Shown: piece after piece, positions 62,571 through 64,000 of the stretch | How positions within the stretch are numbered: position 1 is the stretch's first letter | How the letters are laid out: each line of letters starts with the position of its first letter | Assembly (NCBI RefSeq): GCF_019139815.1 | Contig: NZ_CP077079.1 | Coordinates: forward strand, 2,480,001 to 2,544,000 | Length of the DNA: 64,000 nucleotides | Reading direction: 5' to 3' | Origin: Pseudomonas asgharzadehiana | GTDB lineage: Bacteria; Pseudomonadota; Gammaproteobacteria; Pseudomonadales; Pseudomonadaceae | Program-made: the position numbers and the translations under genes | Notes under the pieces: generated by a model | What the model was told of the DNA's origin: nothing | Database searches by the model: none | What the model saw: the letters and a program-made list of their open reading frames with translations, nothing else

Positions 62571-63530
62571 ATGACTGAACAACTGTTGGACGTAGTCGTG
62601 CGCAAGCGCGAGCTGCAAGGGGACGGCGTTGTCGTCCTGGACCTGACCCGTCGTGACGGCGCGCCGCTGCCGCTGTTCGATGCCGGTGCGCATGTCGACA
62701 TCCATATCGGCCCGGGGCTGGTGCGCCAGTATTCGCTGTGCAGCGACCCCGCCGACCCGAGCCTGTATCGCCTGGGCGTGCTCAAAGACCCGGCCTCGCG
62801 CGGCGGTTCGGTGGGGGTGCACGACACCCTGTTCGAAGGCCGCGAAGTGCAGATCAGCACACCGCGCAACCTGTTCCCGCTGGCGGCGCAGGCGCGGCGT
62901 TCGCTGCTGCTGGGCGGCGGCATAGGCATCACGCCGATGATCGCCATGGCCTACGCCCTGCACGCGGCCGGCAAGTCATTCGAACTGCATTACTGCGGGC
63001 GTGAGCGCGGCCGCAGTGCCTTTCTCGCAGAGTTGGCCGGCGCGCCGTTTGCTGCGCAGGTGTTCACTCACTTCGATGATGAAGGCGCCGAACAGAAGCT
63101 CGACCTGGCCAAGGTGCTGGGCCGTGGCGAGGCCGGCGTGCACCTGTACACCTGCGGCCCCGCCGGTTTCATGGACTGGGTGATCCAGGGCGCGCGCGAC
63201 CGGGGCTACACCGAGGCGCACATCCACAGGGAGTATTTCCAGGTGGACGTGGACAGCTCGGGCGGCAGTTTCGAAGTGGTGGCCGCCCGCAGTGGCAAGA
63301 CCGTACAGGTGGCGCAAGGGCAGAGCATTCTCGCCGCGCTGGCGCAGGTCGGCATCAAGATCGAGATTTCCTGCGAGCAGGGCGTGTGCGGTACCTGCCT
63401 GTGCGATGTGCTTGAAGGCGAGCCGGACCATCGGGACGTGTACCTCACGGACGAGGAGAAGGCCGGGAATGATCAAATTCTAGTGTGCTGTTCACGCGCC
63501 AAATCCAAAAAACTCGTGCTGGATATCTAA
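62571..63530 (+). CDS. iacF: Dioxygenase ferredoxin-reductase IacF
   Basis: A 319-residue class IA-type reductase (FMN/FAD plus NAD domain, then a plant-type [2Fe-2S] domain). It shows the flavin motif RQYSLCSDP, LGGGIGITPM for NAD(P)H, and the C-terminal cluster CEQGVCGTCLCDVL with a fourth Cys in LVCCSRA. It passes electrons from NAD(P)H to the IacC Rieske centre. Confidence 0.92.
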   Translation: MTEQLLDVVVRKRELQGDGVVVLDLTRRDGAPLPLFDAGAHVDIHIGPGLVRQYSLCSDPADPSLYRLGVLKDPASRGGSVGVHDTLFEGREVQISTPRNLFPLAAQARRSLLLGGGIGITPMIAMAYALHAAGKSFELHYCGRERGRSAFLAELAGAPFAAQVFTHFDDEGAEQKLDLAKVLGRGEAGVHLYTCGPAGFMDWVIQGARDRGYTEAHIHREYFQVDVDSSGGSFEVVAARSGKTVQVAQGQSILAALAQVGIKIEISCEQGVCGTCLCDVLEGEPDHRDVYLTDEEKAGNDQILVCCSRAKSKKLVLDI

Positions 63531-63541
63531 GGGGAACGACC

Positions 63542-64000
63542 ATGGTAGACGTAGGCAGCTTTCGCAATGCAATGGCCATGCTGGGCGGTGCCGTGTCGGT
63601 GATCACCACCGACGGCGTGGCGGGTCGGTTCGGCTTTACCGCCTCGGCGGTGTGCAGCGTGACCGATTCACCGCCCACGCTGTTGGTGTGCATGAACCGT
63701 TCCTCGCATTCCAACGAGCATTTCAAGCGTAACGGTTCGGTGTGCGTGAACACCTTGTGTGGTGATCATCAGCACCTGTCCGGCGCGTTTGCCGACCGCA
63801 CGCTGACAATGGATGAACGGTTTGCCGTCACCGAGTGGACCACGCTGGAAAGCGGCGCGCCGGTGATGCTCCAAGCGCTGGTGAATTTCGACTGCCGTAT
63901 CGTGCAGGTACACGAGGTGGGGTCTCACAGTATTTTTTACTGCCAGATCCAGACCATTCGCCAGAGCGGCGCCGACGAGGGGCTGGTGTATTTCAACCGT
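63542..64000 (+). CDS. iacG: Flavin reductase IacG (partial, cut by window end)
   Basis: An open frame from the ATG at 63542 to the window end encodes 153 residues with no stop: FRNAMAMLGGAVSVITTDG, GFTASAVCSVTDSPPTLLVC, FKRNGSVCVNTLCGDHQHLS and GLVYFNR at the cut. This is the HpaC/flavin-reductase domain, lacking only the last ~10-20 residues. IacG would supply FADH2 or FMNH2 to IacA. AAGGGG lies 6-7 bp before the ATG. Confidence 0.9.
   Translation, partial: MVDVGSFRNAMAMLGGAVSVITTDGVAGRFGFTASAVCSVTDSPPTLLVCMNRSSHSNEHFKRNGSVCVNTLCGDHQHLSGAFADRTLTMDERFAVTEWTTLESGAPVMLQALVNFDCRIVQVHEVGSHSIFYCQIQTIRQSGADEGLVYFNR

Noticed and set aside
1..64000. CRISPR arrays, tRNA or rRNA genes, prophage or integrase
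   Set aside because: I looked for regular short repeats with spacers, cloverleaf patterns and integrase motifs and found none that I can support.

Overview
The window reads as chromosomal DNA of a plant- or soil-associated Pseudomonas, most likely of the P. fluorescens group. The supports are the GC-rich coding style, the REP/REPIN sequences of the GGGAGCGGGCTTGCTCGCGA type, the fused CysNC, the many AraC, LysR and IclR regulators beside catabolic operons, the OprD/AlgE-scale porin and a complete iac cluster. I see no rRNA, tRNA, CRISPR array, phage or plasmid replication gene. All calls come from reading motifs; no database search was run.

Region 1 (1-11,636) is a surface-glycan or small-molecule decoration island, partly AT-rich. 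It holds the end of a family-2 glycosyltransferase (1-162), a sulfate-activation set (CysD with an unusual ~195-residue N-terminal extension, CysNC, and an FAD/NAD(P) oxidoreductase between them), a PIG-L deacetylase, a GNAT acyltransferase, a GtrA flippase-like protein, an IS66 scar, an MBOAT/AlgI-like O-acetyltransferase with an AlgJ-like partner, and a PAPS-type sulfotransferase. Together these could de-N-acetylate, acylate and sulfate a glycan, a logic like rhizobial Nod-factor decoration. This is the best candidate for an undescribed system.

Region 2 (11,851-20,479) has an AraC regulator divergent from an AaeXAB-like aromatic-acid efflux operon whose FUSC gene appears frameshifted. It continues with LysR, an EamA exporter, a frameshifted SDR, a chimeric nitrilase/membrane-protein ORF, a lipoprotein and a cytochrome b561. 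Several genes here look damaged or carry assembly indels.

Region 3 (20,577-31,592) is an amine-catabolism and uptake module: class III aminotransferase plus aldehyde dehydrogenase, an AraC regulator, a dCache chemoreceptor, and an APC permease / aldehyde dehydrogenase / outer-membrane channel operon preceded by a perfect 14-bp inverted repeat.

Region 4 (31,613-42,095) is an IclR-flanked eight-gene operon: ThDP decarboxylase-like enzyme, aldehyde dehydrogenase, an SDR without the catalytic triad, a seven-Asp-box propeller, a VOC enzyme, an AA_synth-family protein, an MhpA-like aromatic hydroxylase and an MhpD-like hydratase. An AraC paralogue of the region-3 regulator follows. It looks like an undefined aromatic pathway.

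Region 5 (42,100-45,963) has intergenic repeats, two small proteins, a BaeSR-like two-component system and an AraC regulator.

Region 6 (46,148-55,524) resembles a tyramine/aromatic-amine oxidation cluster: an ornithine-cyclodeaminase-like 'tyramine oxidase subunit B', RidA, a DAO-type flavin oxidase, a hydrolase, two MFS transporters, a FeaR-like activator and a phenylacetaldehyde-type dehydrogenase. Long intergenic repeats interrupt it.

Region 7 (55,662-64,000) is the indole-3-acetic acid catabolic cluster iacR / iacHI-ABCDEFG, with iacG cut by the window end. A 17-bp sequence is repeated in the iacR-iacH and iacI-iacA promoters and is a candidate IacR operator. Regions 6 and 7 could together take tryptamine or related arylethylamines to the aldehyde, the acid and then catechol.
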